DNA of 64,000 bases, taken from positions 164,675 through 228,674 of the forward strand of contig NZ_JHQL01000006.1 in NCBI RefSeq assembly GCF_000712975.1. The letters run 5' to 3'. Source of the stretch: Vreelandella neptunia (lineage in GTDB: Bacteria > Pseudomonadota > Gammaproteobacteria > Pseudomonadales > Halomonadaceae). The notes below the pieces were generated by a model, which was not told the DNA's origin, made no database searches, and saw only the letters and a list, made by a program, of their open reading frames with translations. Position 1 is the first letter of the stretch; each line of letters opens with the position of its first letter. Both the position numbers and the translations under genes were made by a program. Positions 36,365-44,801 of this stretch are shown one piece after another.

Positions 36365-37537
36365 GTGCTAACACTTGAACAGGAAAAGCTGATTAATGCG
36401 ACGGCGCCCGTAGTTGCAGAACATCTGGACGCCATTACTCAGCATTTTTATCCGTTAATGTTTACCCGCTACCCTGAGGTCAAACCGCTCTTTAATGAGA
36501 CTCATCAGCAAAGCGGAGGCCAGCCACGCGCCTTAGCTAACGCGGTATTGGCCTATGTAAAACTACGCAATAACCCTGCTCAAGCACGCGCCACGTTGGC
36601 CGTTGTGGTCAGTAAACATGTTTCTTTGGGTATTCTTCCAGAGCAGTACCCCATTGTGGGTGAATGCTTATTAGCAGCCATTGGTGATGTCCTTGGCGAT
36701 GCCGTTACCCCCGCCATTGCCGATGCGTGGGGAGCACTTTATAACGAACTCGCCGCTCTTTTAATCGATCTTGAAGACCAGCGTTACCGTGAGTTCGAGC
36801 AACGACCCGGCGGCTGGCGGGGCACACGCCGGTTTAAGATTGCCAGCACCCAGCAGGAGAGCATCTTAATCCGCTCGTTTATTCTGGAACCCGAAGATGG
36901 TGGCAGCGTGGCTGACCATGAGCCTGGCCAATATATCGGTGTGCGCCTGACCATCAACGGTGAACAGGTCTATCGCCATTACAGCCTATCGGATATTCCC
37001 AATGGTCGGAGTTATCGCATCTCGATTAAACGCGAAGCAGAGGGGCAAGCCAGCCGTCATTTCCACGATGTCCTGCAACTAGGCGATAGCCTAGAGCTGC
37101 TTCCCCCCGCAGGTGATTTGACGCTGGTAGAAGGTGACGAACCGCTGCTGCTTGCCAGCGGAGGCGTCGGTCAAACACCCCTGCTACCCATAGCACGCCA
37201 TGCGCTGGCGCTAGGGCGTCAGGTTGTCTATTTACACGCTGCCCTAGACGCCGATCACCACGCTTTCAATGGCGAGCTTGACGCTTTAAAAGCGGCCTAC
37301 CCCCAACGTTTTCAGGCGGTCACTATTCATGAACGCGGAAACCGTGCCGATCATAACGGACGTATTGACCGCTCCTTATTAGCCGACTACCTGCCTGGGC
37401 CTATGGCGCGCTGCTATTTTGTTGGCCCCCAGGGTTTCATGACCGCCATTAATAGTGCGCTGGCTGAGCTGGGCATTAGCGCAGACCGCCGCCACTTTGA
37501 GCACTTCGGCCCCTCACGTCCCCTCGACGCGGCTTGA
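36365..37537 (+). CDS. hmp: Flavohaemoprotein Hmp, NO dioxygenase
   Basis: This is a 390-residue protein. The globin domain (about 1-140) has the proximal His at H85 (VSKHVSLGI), as in E. coli. The FAD domain (about 150-260) shows YRHYSLSDIP and ISIKREAEGQASRHFHD; the NAD domain has LLASGGVGQTPLLPIA and CYFVGPQGFM. It oxidises NO to nitrate when oxygen is present and can reduce NO slowly without it. Both the operator at 36321-36345 and the nearby nsrR gene point to NO-induced expression. A hairpin without T-run follows (37544-37570). Confidence 0.97.
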   Translation: MLTLEQEKLINATAPVVAEHLDAITQHFYPLMFTRYPEVKPLFNETHQQSGGQPRALANAVLAYVKLRNNPAQARATLAVVVSKHVSLGILPEQYPIVGECLLAAIGDVLGDAVTPAIADAWGALYNELAALLIDLEDQRYREFEQRPGGWRGTRRFKIASTQQESILIRSFILEPEDGGSVADHEPGQYIGVRLTINGEQVYRHYSLSDIPNGRSYRISIKREAEGQASRHFHDVLQLGDSLELLPPAGDLTLVEGDEPLLLASGGVGQTPLLPIARHALALGRQVVYLHAALDADHHAFNGELDALKAAYPQRFQAVTIHERGNRADHNGRIDRSLLADYLPGPMARCYFVGPQGFMTAINSALAELGISADRRHFEHFGPSRPLDAA

Positions 37538-37543
37538 TAACAA

Positions 37544-37570
37544 GTGGCCTTGGCGAAGGACCGAGGCCAC
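37544..37570. terminator. Hairpin between hmp and ubiT
   Basis: GTGGCCT and AGGCCAC pair around a GC-rich loop, in the short gap between the convergent hmp and ubiT genes. There is no clear T-run, so it is a weak or two-way terminator candidate. Confidence 0.4.
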
Positions 37571-37605
37571 CTATTAAACATCCAGCGAGGCTGGAGACGA
37601 TGACA

Positions 37606-38103
37606 TTATGCCCTGCGCGCAAACCTCTCTAGCCCTATTAACACCTCCCCCAAGCGCCCTTGGGCGAAACTCTCTTCACGTCCATCAAGTAGGTTCTTCA
37701 GCGTCAGTCCCAGCTCCGTATCACCTTCAATGACTAAACGGCGCTGAAAAAACAGGCTATCGGGGTCTTCGCGACGCGTCGCCAGACACAAAAATTCGCG
37801 CCAGCCCCCACGAATAGTTGCCTCGCCAAGTTCACGGCACACGACCAAACGCTGGGCTTCCAGCGTCAAGCTGAGCGCTATCCCTAAATCGGCAATGGCT
37901 AGCGTAATACGCCGCCCTTCTAAAACATCGAACTCCCCTTCTTGAAGAGGCTCAGCAAACGTATGGTTAAGTAAAGACTCGACCACACGCTGCTTGATAA
38001 TAAAAGGCACCTTCGGATCAAGAAGACGAATCAAATGTTCAAGGTTTATCGGTAGCGGCAGCACTGCAGATGGCCTTGGAACAGCAAACGGTAGCAATGA
38101 CAC
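37606..38103 (-). CDS. ubiT: Ubiquinone biosynthesis accessory factor UbiT (SCP2 domain)
   Basis: This 165-residue protein carries an SCP2 lipid-binding domain. FQRRLVIEGDTELGLTLKNLLDG is the typical UbiT text. UbiT binds the ubiquinone intermediates handled by UbiU and UbiV. The GTG at 38103 is chosen since AGGAG lies eight bases upstream; a GTG at 38112 overlaps that site. With ubiU-ubiV 3 kb away, the whole anaerobic ubiquinone set is in the window. A TGAT-N4-ATCA box lies about 95 bases upstream. Confidence 0.9.
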   Translation of the reverse strand: MSLLPFAVPRPSAVLPLPINLEHLIRLLDPKVPFIIKQRVVESLLNHTFAEPLQEGEFDVLEGRRITLAIADLGIALSLTLEAQRLVVCRELGEATIRGGWREFLCLATRREDPDSLFFQRRLVIEGDTELGLTLKNLLDGREESFAQGRLGEVLIGLERFARRA

Positions 38104-38199
38104 TAAACGCACTCCTACATAAAGGAATCAATGGCGAACACCACAGGGGTCTATGTAAACGACCGAGTTCGATGCTAAGCACTGTGAGGGCGCTTAACC

Positions 38200-38213
38200 C
38201 TGATATGCATCAG
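38200..38213. promoter_or_regulatory. FNR/ANR-type box upstream of ubiT
   Basis: CTGATATGCATCAG keeps the FNR core TGAT-N4-ATCA, with only the outermost pair changed. It is centred about 103 bases before the ubiT start, a reasonable place for an activator. Confidence 0.55.
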
Positions 38214-38230
38214 GAGAGGCGCGGATAACG

Positions 38231-38617
38231 TCACGCTAACCAGGAAAGTGGGCTGTGGCGAATAGCGGCCCCCACCATATAGGCAAATAAAACGATAGCT
38301 ACCAGGGCGGCAACCGCGCGCGTTTGGGGTGTTTTCCCACGTTTAATCGCAAAGGTACCAATACCGATATACGCCAGTAATGCCAGCAGTTTGGCGCCAA
38401 GCCAAGGAAGCTGCCAGGGCCATATAGAGAGCAGCATGAGTAAGGTGACCCCCAGCCCCAACAGAGCAGTATCGATGAGATGGGGCAGCACCCTAACCCA
38501 GCGCGCGTTGAGCCGAGGGCTTTCTCGCACTGACCACCATGCGCGCACGACAAAAAGCGTAATACTCAACATCGCAGCCGTGACATGCAGATGCTTGATG
38601 ACAAAATAGTGCTCCAC
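38231..38617 (-). CDS. SirB2-family membrane protein
   Basis: This is a 128-residue protein with four transmembrane helices. FVIKHLHVTAAMLSITLFVVRAWW at the start and LPHLIDTALLGLGVTLL match SirB2. Function is not established. It lies nine bases downstream of the next gene on the same strand, so it is likely co-transcribed with it. Confidence 0.88.
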   Translation of the reverse strand: MEHYFVIKHLHVTAAMLSITLFVVRAWWSVRESPRLNARWVRVLPHLIDTALLGLGVTLLMLLSIWPWQLPWLGAKLLALLAYIGIGTFAIKRGKTPQTRAVAALVAIVLFAYMVGAAIRHSPLSWLA

Positions 38618-38626
38618 GGAACATCC

Positions 38627-39019
38627 TCAGCCAACGTTAACGGCATCGCCCTGATGATCGAAAGCAATGAACGAGGTAATGTTGCCCATTTGTAACGACT
38701 CGGTCATTCGCTGAAGCTGACGTTCAACGTCGGCTTCAGCGGCAGGGTCGTCCATGGCCGCCGCAAATACCAAATCCCATTCAAACCCAGTACGCCGAGA
38801 CTCCTCAACCAACGCCGCCATACTGCTCAATTCATCTATCGACTTGTCCACGCAGACGACAGGCACCAGCACACCGCCCTCGCCCTGTTCGAAACGGCGA
38901 CGCTGTTCAGCATCAGGAAAATCGGGCAGCTCAGCGTGAACGAACACAAATAGCAACCGCTGGGGCTTCGCTTGCTGACGCGCTTCTTGCAGTAGATCGG
39001 AAAATGTCGTTATGGTCAT
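38627..39019 (-). CDS. Small conserved protein often mislabelled 'ribonucleotide reductase subunit alpha'
   Basis: This is a 130-residue soluble protein. The text FSDLLQEARQQAKPQRLLFVFVHAELPD, GGVLVPVVCVDKSIDEL and ITSFIAFDHQGDAVNVG fits a small family that databases often call ribonucleotide reductase subunit alpha. It has none of the catalytic Cys or domains of that enzyme and is far too short, so that name should not be trusted. It sits with a SirB2-like gene beside narX. Real function is unknown. Confidence 0.8.
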   Translation of the reverse strand: MTITTFSDLLQEARQQAKPQRLLFVFVHAELPDFPDAEQRRRFEQGEGGVLVPVVCVDKSIDELSSMAALVEESRRTGFEWDLVFAAAMDDPAAEADVERQLQRMTESLQMGNITSFIAFDHQGDAVNVG

Positions 39020-39061
39020 AAAAAGCGCCTTATCGTTAGTTGGTTAAATGAGTTGATGGCA

Positions 39062-39751
39062 TTATTCAGGTGACTCGACAAACAGCCATAACAGCAGCAT
39101 TATCATGATTAATGGAATGAGCAGGCTCAGAGGTGCGGCCCGCCAACCATAGGCTTGAACCACTAAGGGTTCCATGCGTAAAGAAAATCCCACGCCTGCC
39201 GCGATGGCCAGGAAGAGTCCTATTAATAAGCATTTCAGGCAGCCAGGCATCCAACCGTTGGCATGGGCGATGCCAGTGGCAATAACAGCACCTCCCACCC
39301 CTAACCCCCCTCCTACCAGCAGAAATTCACCAGGTTGATTGGCCACCCCAAACCCAATGAGCACTAGCGCCAGCCCCAACAGCAGCCATTGCATCAGGCG
39401 GCACGTGCTGTTGCGGCGAGCCAACCGCCATGCAGGCCAGGCCAATAGGGCACCGCTACCCAGCGGTAACAGCACGTAGACAGGATGAATAGCGAGCAGG
39501 GTATACAGTGTCCAGCTGGCTACCGCTAACGCGCTGGCCAGCGGCATCAATAGCATGGCTACCAGCATCTGGTAGCCATTGACTGGCTCTTTTGATGTCT
39601 TCAGTGACGAAGGTGGCGTAGGTGAAAGCATGGTGTTTCCCGGCGAGGGTATGAAGACATCAGAAGACGTGCCAGAATTGTCGTTAAATGCCGGGTTTAG
39701 GTCAAAAAGCATCGGAGGTAGACGGGCTAACCCCAAAGTAATAGCCCCCAT
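39062..39751 (-). CDS. Membrane protein of unknown function next to narX
   Basis: This is up to 229 residues with about six helices after a polar leader of about 55 residues. ATG 39631 is an alternative start that would give 189 residues; neither has a strong ribosome-binding site. It has no motif that I can name. It is divergent from narX and heads the two small genes to its left, so all three might form one operon. Confidence 0.65.
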   Translation of the reverse strand: MGAITLGLARLPPMLFDLNPAFNDNSGTSSDVFIPSPGNTMLSPTPPSSLKTSKEPVNGYQMLVAMLLMPLASALAVASWTLYTLLAIHPVYVLLPLGSGALLAWPAWRLARRNSTCRLMQWLLLGLALVLIGFGVANQPGEFLLVGGGLGVGGAVIATGIAHANGWMPGCLKCLLIGLFLAIAAGVGFSLRMEPLVVQAYGWRAAPLSLLIPLIMIMLLLWLFVESPE

Positions 39752-39807
39752 ATCGAGAGCCAGTCAATGCCACACTTTTCTAGCACTTGTGCGTTTTCGA
39801 AACCGTC

Positions 39808-41724
39808 ATGAAATTACTGCAACGCTCCCTCGTAGCTCGCATTATTGCGTCTCTGTTAGCAATTAGCGGGATGGCACTAATTAGCATCACCCTAACCATG
39901 GCAATGTCCAACAGTACCCGTGGCGATGCTGCTGCCATTAACGTTGCCGGGTCTTTACGCATGAACGCCTACCAGATTATGGGAGCATTGCAGCGCGTTG
40001 AGTATGGCCCACAAGAGACGAATGAAGAGCGGCTCAACAGCGTAGAACAGCTCGAAACTTTAGTGGCCCGTTTCGATCAGCGGTTATACAGCGCCGCGTT
40101 GGAACAAAGCATCCCCCTTGATGAGCACCATGAGGCTCGTCATCAGCTAGAAAAAATTCAGACCTACTGGCAACGCACGCTTAGCCCTGCTCTTGAAGAT
40201 GCTCCTACTGGTGATGGTATCGCGTTGGATGCTTTCCATAGCATGATCGCCACCCTAGTCAGCGACATTGAGATCCTCGTAACGCAGCTTGAGAACAGCA
40301 CCGAAGCGAAGGTAAGGCTGCTGGGCTTGATGCAAGTGCTCTTTCTTGTGTTGATCGCCATTGTGGTGTTGATTTCACTTTACGACGTTCGCCACAATTT
40401 GGTGTTGCCATTGCGTCAGCTGATGGTGCTCGCCAGGGAGGCAGCACAACGTAACTTTACACCGCGCTCGCAGATTCGCGGCAGCGACGAGCTGGCTTTA
40501 CTTGGCGACACCTTCAACACGATGTCTGCTGAGTTGGCCTCTAGCTATGCCGCGCTGGAAGACAAGGTATCGCGCAAGAAGCTGGAGCTTGAGCGCAGCA
40601 ACCAGGCGATGCGGGTGATGCATGATGCCAGTCGTTCACTTTATGGTGGCGGTAATGACCTGTGTTCCAGCGCAGCGCCTATGCTACGTGAATTAGAAGA
40701 ACTGCTGACGCTTGGGCCGATACGACTATCTCTGAACGACCCTTTTGATCAGCGGGAAATGCCCGTTTTAGAAACCCATTCACGCACTCGGCCAGAGTAT
40801 TGTCGCGATCAACATTGCCATGCTTGTCTGATTGACCCCCGCCCGCTAGAGATCATGGCCAGCGACCAAGCACAATGCTTGCTGTTACCTATCAGCGTAG
40901 GTGACACGCTGCTAGGCACTCTGGAAGTGTGGTATCCAAACGAACGCCTCAACGATAGTACGCGTCGGCTGCTCACTATTTTAGCCGACCAGCTCGCCAC
41001 GGCAGTGTACCTTCAGCGACGCATCGAAGAGGAGCAGCATGTCACGCTGATTAACGAACGAACCATCATCGCCCGAGAGCTGCACGACTCATTGGCTCAG
41101 TCGTTATCGTACCTCAAGATGCAGGTCGCTCGACTCGAACGCATGCAGCAAAAAGATGCCACAAAAGAGGCTCAAGCAGCCGTGTTTGATGAACTACGTG
41201 TCGGCTTAAACAGCGCCTATCGCCAACTGCGTGAACTGCTAACTACCTTCAGGCTTAAGCTTGAAGGGCCAGGCCTTCAATCTGCCTTGCGTCAAACCGT
41301 TGATGAATTTACCCAGCGAATGGGGGCGACCGTAGAACTGAACTACGATGTACCGCCTTATTTACTGAACCCCAATGAAGATATTCACGTGCTGCAAATC
41401 ATTCGTGAAGCGCTGGCCAATACTCATAAGCATGCCCAAGCTCATTGGGCGGCGGTTACCGTGCGCTTTGCCGATGCTCAGCTGCTTGTACGTGTTGAAG
41501 ATGACGGTATCGGGCTGGAAGACGATAGCTCGCCACCGATGCACTATGGGTTGGTGATTATACGTGACCGAGCGACCACCCTGAATGGAGAACTAAGCAT
41601 TGCTAACCGCCCCACCGGGGGGATCCGCATAGAGCTTGTCTTTACCCCATTAACTGCTCGCTTGATCCAACAGCAGCCCACTGCGGCTGACTCCGACTCT
41701 CATTTTGGTACTGGGGCTTCATAA
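39808..41724 (+). CDS. narX: Nitrate/nitrite sensor histidine kinase NarX
   Basis: This is a 638-residue sensor kinase. Two transmembrane helices (about 10-35 and 170-195) bound a periplasmic domain with the P-box [15 protein letters not shown], which binds nitrate. HAMP, a GAF-like region with a Cys cluster ([13 protein letters not shown]), and a HisKA_3 domain with H426 ([16 protein letters not shown]) follow; the ATPase domain has [13 protein letters not shown] and VEDDGIGL. It phosphorylates NarL. ATG 39808 is preferred over a TTG 21 bases upstream. It overlaps narL by one base. Confidence 0.96.
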   Translation: MKLLQRSLVARIIASLLAISGMALISITLTMAMSNSTRGDAAAINVAGSLRMNAYQIMGALQRVEYGPQETNEERLNSVEQLETLVARFDQRLYSAALEQSIPLDEHHEARHQLEKIQTYWQRTLSPALEDAPTGDGIALDAFHSMIATLVSDIEILVTQLENSTEAKVRLLGLMQVLFLVLIAIVVLISLYDVRHNLVLPLRQLMVLAREAAQRNFTPRSQIRGSDELALLGDTFNTMSAELASSYAALEDKVSRKKLELERSNQAMRVMHDASRSLYGGGNDLCSSAAPMLRELEELLTLGPIRLSLNDPFDQREMPVLETHSRTRPEYCRDQHCHACLIDPRPLEIMASDQAQCLLLPISVGDTLLGTLEVWYPNERLNDSTRRLLTILADQLATAVYLQRRIEEEQHVTLINERTIIARELHDSLAQSLSYLKMQVARLERMQQKDATKEAQAAVFDELRVGLNSAYRQLRELLTTFRLKLEGPGLQSALRQTVDEFTQRMGATVELNYDVPPYLLNPNEDIHVLQIIREALANTHKHAQAHWAAVTVRFADAQLLVRVEDDGIGLEDDSSPPMHYGLVIIRDRATTLNGELSIANRPTGGIRIELVFTPLTARLIQQQPTAADSDSHFGTGAS

Positions 41725-42392
41725 TGACGCTGACAACCGCTAACGATTCACCTGCCAGTCTGCTGATCATCGATGACCATCCACTGCTACGCCGTGGCGT
41801 AGCTCAGCTGCTAGAGCTTGAAGATGACCTTGAGTTAGTTGGCGAAACAGGCAACCCTGAAGAGGGCATTGCGCTGGCGCTTTCCATGGAACCCGACCTG
41901 GTATTACTGGATTTAAACATGCCGGGCGTGAACGGGTTAGAGGCTTTACGCCGCCTACGAGAAGCTAACTACAGCGGCCGAGTGGTAATGTTTACTGTTT
42001 CTGATCACGAAGACGATGTTGTCTCTGCGCTACGCACCGGAGCAGACGGCTATCTACTAAAAGATATGGAACCAGAAGACATGGTTCGCCAACTGCGCCA
42101 AGCAGCCCTAGGACGTATGGTGATTAGTGAAAGCCTAACCGCATTGCTGGCCGAAGCGCTGCGTAATCAACGCAATGCGCCCACTACCCCCGACGTTCAC
42201 AGCCTGACGCAGCGCGAACGAGAAATTCTCCAGCAACTGGCGGGCGGGTTATCTAATAAGCTCATCGCACGCAAATTGGATATTACCGAAGGAACCGTCA
42301 AGGTCCACGTTAAGCATCTACTCAAAAAGCTTAACCTACGCTCTCGTGTCGAAGCCGCTGTTTGGGCAGTGCAAGAAGGACTGGATCACTAG
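41724..42392 (+). CDS. narL: Nitrate/nitrite response regulator NarL
   Basis: This is a 222-residue response regulator. The receiver domain has the phospho-acceptor D63 in LLLDLNMPG and acidic residues in [11 protein letters not shown]. The C-terminal LuxR-type helix-turn-helix reads [15 protein letters not shown] and [15 protein letters not shown]. It binds TACYYMT heptamers and would control narK and narG. The ATG shares a base with the narX stop (TAATG), so the pair is translationally coupled. Confidence 0.97.
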   Translation: MTLTTANDSPASLLIIDDHPLLRRGVAQLLELEDDLELVGETGNPEEGIALALSMEPDLVLLDLNMPGVNGLEALRRLREANYSGRVVMFTVSDHEDDVVSALRTGADGYLLKDMEPEDMVRQLRQAALGRMVISESLTALLAEALRNQRNAPTTPDVHSLTQREREILQQLAGGLSNKLIARKLDITEGTVKVHVKHLLKKLNLRSRVEAAVWAVQEGLDH

Positions 42393-42504
42393 CCGACTCT
42401 GAGTGGTTACCTCCAAAGACTTCTTGGGTACTTTTACACTGTTTTAATTTTACCCCCTCTGATTTTTTCTCTTTAAAATCAATTAGCTTATCTCTCTCAG
42501 CGAC

Positions 42505-42511
42505 TACCTCT
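42505..42511 (+). promoter_or_regulatory. Possible NarL heptamer upstream of narK
   Basis: TACCTCT fits TACYYMT and lies about 120 bases before the narK start, within the only promoter-sized gap after narL. Single short motif, so low confidence. Confidence 0.3.
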
Positions 42512-42629
42512 CAAGTGGTATGCCGCTGATTTTCGAGCCTTTTCCCCTGGTTTCCCTACTCTCCTCTCAGGCGTATCTTGCCGGTTAATAGCTGTTTGCA
42601 GAAAGGTTTAATGCCAAGGGGAAACCGCC

Positions 42630-44222
42630 ATGAGCAAAAGAAACGCCGACATTGAGAAGTGGGATGTCGAGGACGCCCACTTCTGGGAACAAACAGGCAA
42701 ACGGGTCGCTAACCGCAACCTGTGGATATCCATCCCTAGCCTGCTGATGGGCTTTGCTGTCTGGATGATGTGGGGAATGATCACCACTCAAATGCAAAAC
42801 CTCGGTTTTACATTTACGATTAATCAACTTTTTTCCCTAACGGCGCTTGCCGGACTTGCTGGTGCCACACTGCGTATTCCAGCGTCGTTTATGATCCGTA
42901 TTGCTGGCGGGCGTAACACCATTTTCTTAACGACCGCCCTATTGATGATCCCTGCCGCGGGTACTGGGCTTGCACTTATGAACCCAGGCACGCCGTTCTG
43001 GGTATTCCAAGCCTTGGCACTACTCTCTGGCATCGGGGGCGGTAACTTTGCTTGCTCAATGAGCAATATTTCTACCTTCTACCCCAGTAAGCAGCAAGGC
43101 TATGCCCTGGGTATGAATGCGGGGCTAGGCAATTTTGGCGTTACCACCATGCAGATCGTCATCCCGCTGGTAATGACCGTTGGTATTTTCGGCGCTCTTG
43201 CTGGTGCTCCGCTAGAGCTGCAAAGCGCCAGTGGCACCTTAATTGGCCGCATCGAAGCAGGTACCGACACATGGATTCAGAATGCTGGCTTTATCTGGCT
43301 CGTATTCCTGATTCCTTTAGCGTTCGCCGGCTGGTTTGGAATGAATAACCTGCGCACCATTACCCCCAACCCCGGCTCTCCGCTGGCGGCTTTCAGTAAA
43401 ATATTAGGGCTCTATGGCGTAGGTTTAGTGACTGCGATCATCGGCATGCTGGCTCTCGGTTGGCTTAATATGTGGATTGCTCTGCCGCTAACCATTGTGC
43501 TAACTCTGGTGTTGCTGCGCCTGATTCCAGGCGACATTAAGCCCAATATTCAGAAGCAGTTCGCGATATTTTCCAATAAGCACACCTGGTCAATGACGGT
43601 TCTCTACATCCTGACCTTCGGCTCTTTTATTGGCTTCTCTGCGGCACTGCCCCTCTCTATTAACGTTATCTTCGGCAATATGATGGAAGTGGCCGCCGAT
43701 GGCTCACTCACCCGCGTAGCCAATCCAGAGGCCCCCAGCGCCTTAACATGGGCTTGGATAGGCCCCTTTGTAGGTGCACTGATACGCCCGTTGGGCGGTT
43801 GGATTTCCGACAAGGTGGGCGGCTCAATCGTCACCCAACTTATCTCTGCGGTTATGGTGGTCGCCTCTATGGCCACCGGCTATGTGATGATGCTGGCCTA
43901 TAACGCCACTGACCCCAACCAATTCTTCTGGATATTCCTTCTGCTGTTCATTGTGCTATTCGCCGCCAGCGGTATTGGCAATGGTTCAACCTTCCGCAGC
44001 ATAGGCGTGATTTTCGACCAACAACAGAAAGGCCCGGTACTGGGGTGGACCTCTGCCGTTGCCGCCTATGGCGCTTTCATCGCCCCTCGGGTCATGGGCG
44101 AACAAATTCAAGCCGGCACACCGGAACTGGCTATGTATGGTTTCGCGGCCTTCTACGCGATTTGCCTTGTTATTAACTGGTGGTTCTACCTGCGCAAGGG
44201 TGCCTACGTTAAAAACCCCTGA
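42630..44222 (+). CDS. narK: Nitrate/nitrite transporter NarK, E. coli NarK-like type
   Basis: This is a 530-residue major-facilitator protein with about twelve helices. The N-terminus (DVEDAHFWEQTGKRVANRNLWISIPSLL) closely resembles E. coli NarK. The nitrate-signature stretches GNFACSMSNISTFYP and ALGMNAGLGNFGVTTMQ are present, as are the helix Arg residues in LRIPASFM and LIRPLGGW. It probably exchanges nitrate for nitrite across the inner membrane. A usp gene and a second NarK-type gene follow. Confidence 0.95.
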   Translation: MSKRNADIEKWDVEDAHFWEQTGKRVANRNLWISIPSLLMGFAVWMMWGMITTQMQNLGFTFTINQLFSLTALAGLAGATLRIPASFMIRIAGGRNTIFLTTALLMIPAAGTGLALMNPGTPFWVFQALALLSGIGGGNFACSMSNISTFYPSKQQGYALGMNAGLGNFGVTTMQIVIPLVMTVGIFGALAGAPLELQSASGTLIGRIEAGTDTWIQNAGFIWLVFLIPLAFAGWFGMNNLRTITPNPGSPLAAFSKILGLYGVGLVTAIIGMLALGWLNMWIALPLTIVLTLVLLRLIPGDIKPNIQKQFAIFSNKHTWSMTVLYILTFGSFIGFSAALPLSINVIFGNMMEVAADGSLTRVANPEAPSALTWAWIGPFVGALIRPLGGWISDKVGGSIVTQLISAVMVVASMATGYVMMLAYNATDPNQFFWIFLLLFIVLFAASGIGNGSTFRSIGVIFDQQQKGPVLGWTSAVAAYGAFIAPRVMGEQIQAGTPELAMYGFAAFYAICLVINWWFYLRKGAYVKNP

Positions 44223-44250
44223 CCTATGTTCAGAACCCCTAATCTTTACG

Positions 44251-44269
44251 CCCGGCGCTAAGCGCCGGG
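44251..44269. terminator. GC-rich hairpin between narK and usp
   Basis: CCCGGCGC and GCGCCGGG pair around a TAA loop. No T-run follows, so it may slow transcription or protect the narK message rather than end it. Confidence 0.45.
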
Positions 44270-44302
44270 TCTTGATCCCCTACCCCACTGCGGGAGGACA
44301 CC

Positions 44303-44761
44303 ATGAAAATCATGATCGCCTACGACGGTTCGCGAAACGCTAAGCTGGCGCTTGCTCAAGTCGTCAATATGTTCCGCTGTAACCAACCCCTGCTGGTACT
44401 CGTCGGTGTCGTTGAAAACCCTCTCGACGCTACCGACAACAACGAAACGCTCTTTCAACAAGAGCGTGACGAGCTTAAACAGCACCTTCAAGAAGGCGTG
44501 ACATTCGCTACCGGCGAGGGTTTCGAAGCAGAGCTGCTGCTAGCCGAGGGAGATGCCCGCAAGATGCTGCTGCAAGCAACTCAGAAACTCTCGCCAGACC
44601 TGCTGGTGATTGCCCGTCATAGCCATCAACCAGACGGTGGCATCATCGCCAAGTCGTTGACGTATTTTGTCGATGAACTCGACTACATGACGTTCGGCAG
44701 TGTCAGCTCTTTCCTGGCTCGACGCGCCGAATGTCCTTTATTGATCCTGCCCAGTCCTTGA
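44303..44761 (+). CDS. Universal stress protein (UspA family)
   Basis: This is a 152-residue UspA-fold protein: MKIMIAYDGSRNAKLALAQ at the start and SVSSFLARRAECPLLILP at the end. A GGAGG-type site precedes the ATG. The ATP-binding GxxGx9GS text is altered (FGSVSSFLARR retained only in part), so nucleotide binding is uncertain. It lies between two nitrate-transporter genes on the same strand (41 bases to the next), which suggests co-expression in anoxic growth. Confidence 0.9.
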   Translation: MKIMIAYDGSRNAKLALAQVVNMFRCNQPLLVLVGVVENPLDATDNNETLFQQERDELKQHLQEGVTFATGEGFEAELLLAEGDARKMLLQATQKLSPDLLVIARHSHQPDGGIIAKSLTYFVDELDYMTFGSVSSFLARRAECPLLILPSP

Positions 44762-44801
44762 GCAGCCCTAAACCACCCTTGGGACACAGGATGAGACGCC
44801 C

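Noticed and set aside
38627..39019. Calling this gene a ribonucleotide reductase
   Set aside because: At 130 residues it lacks all reductase domains; the name is a database carry-over.
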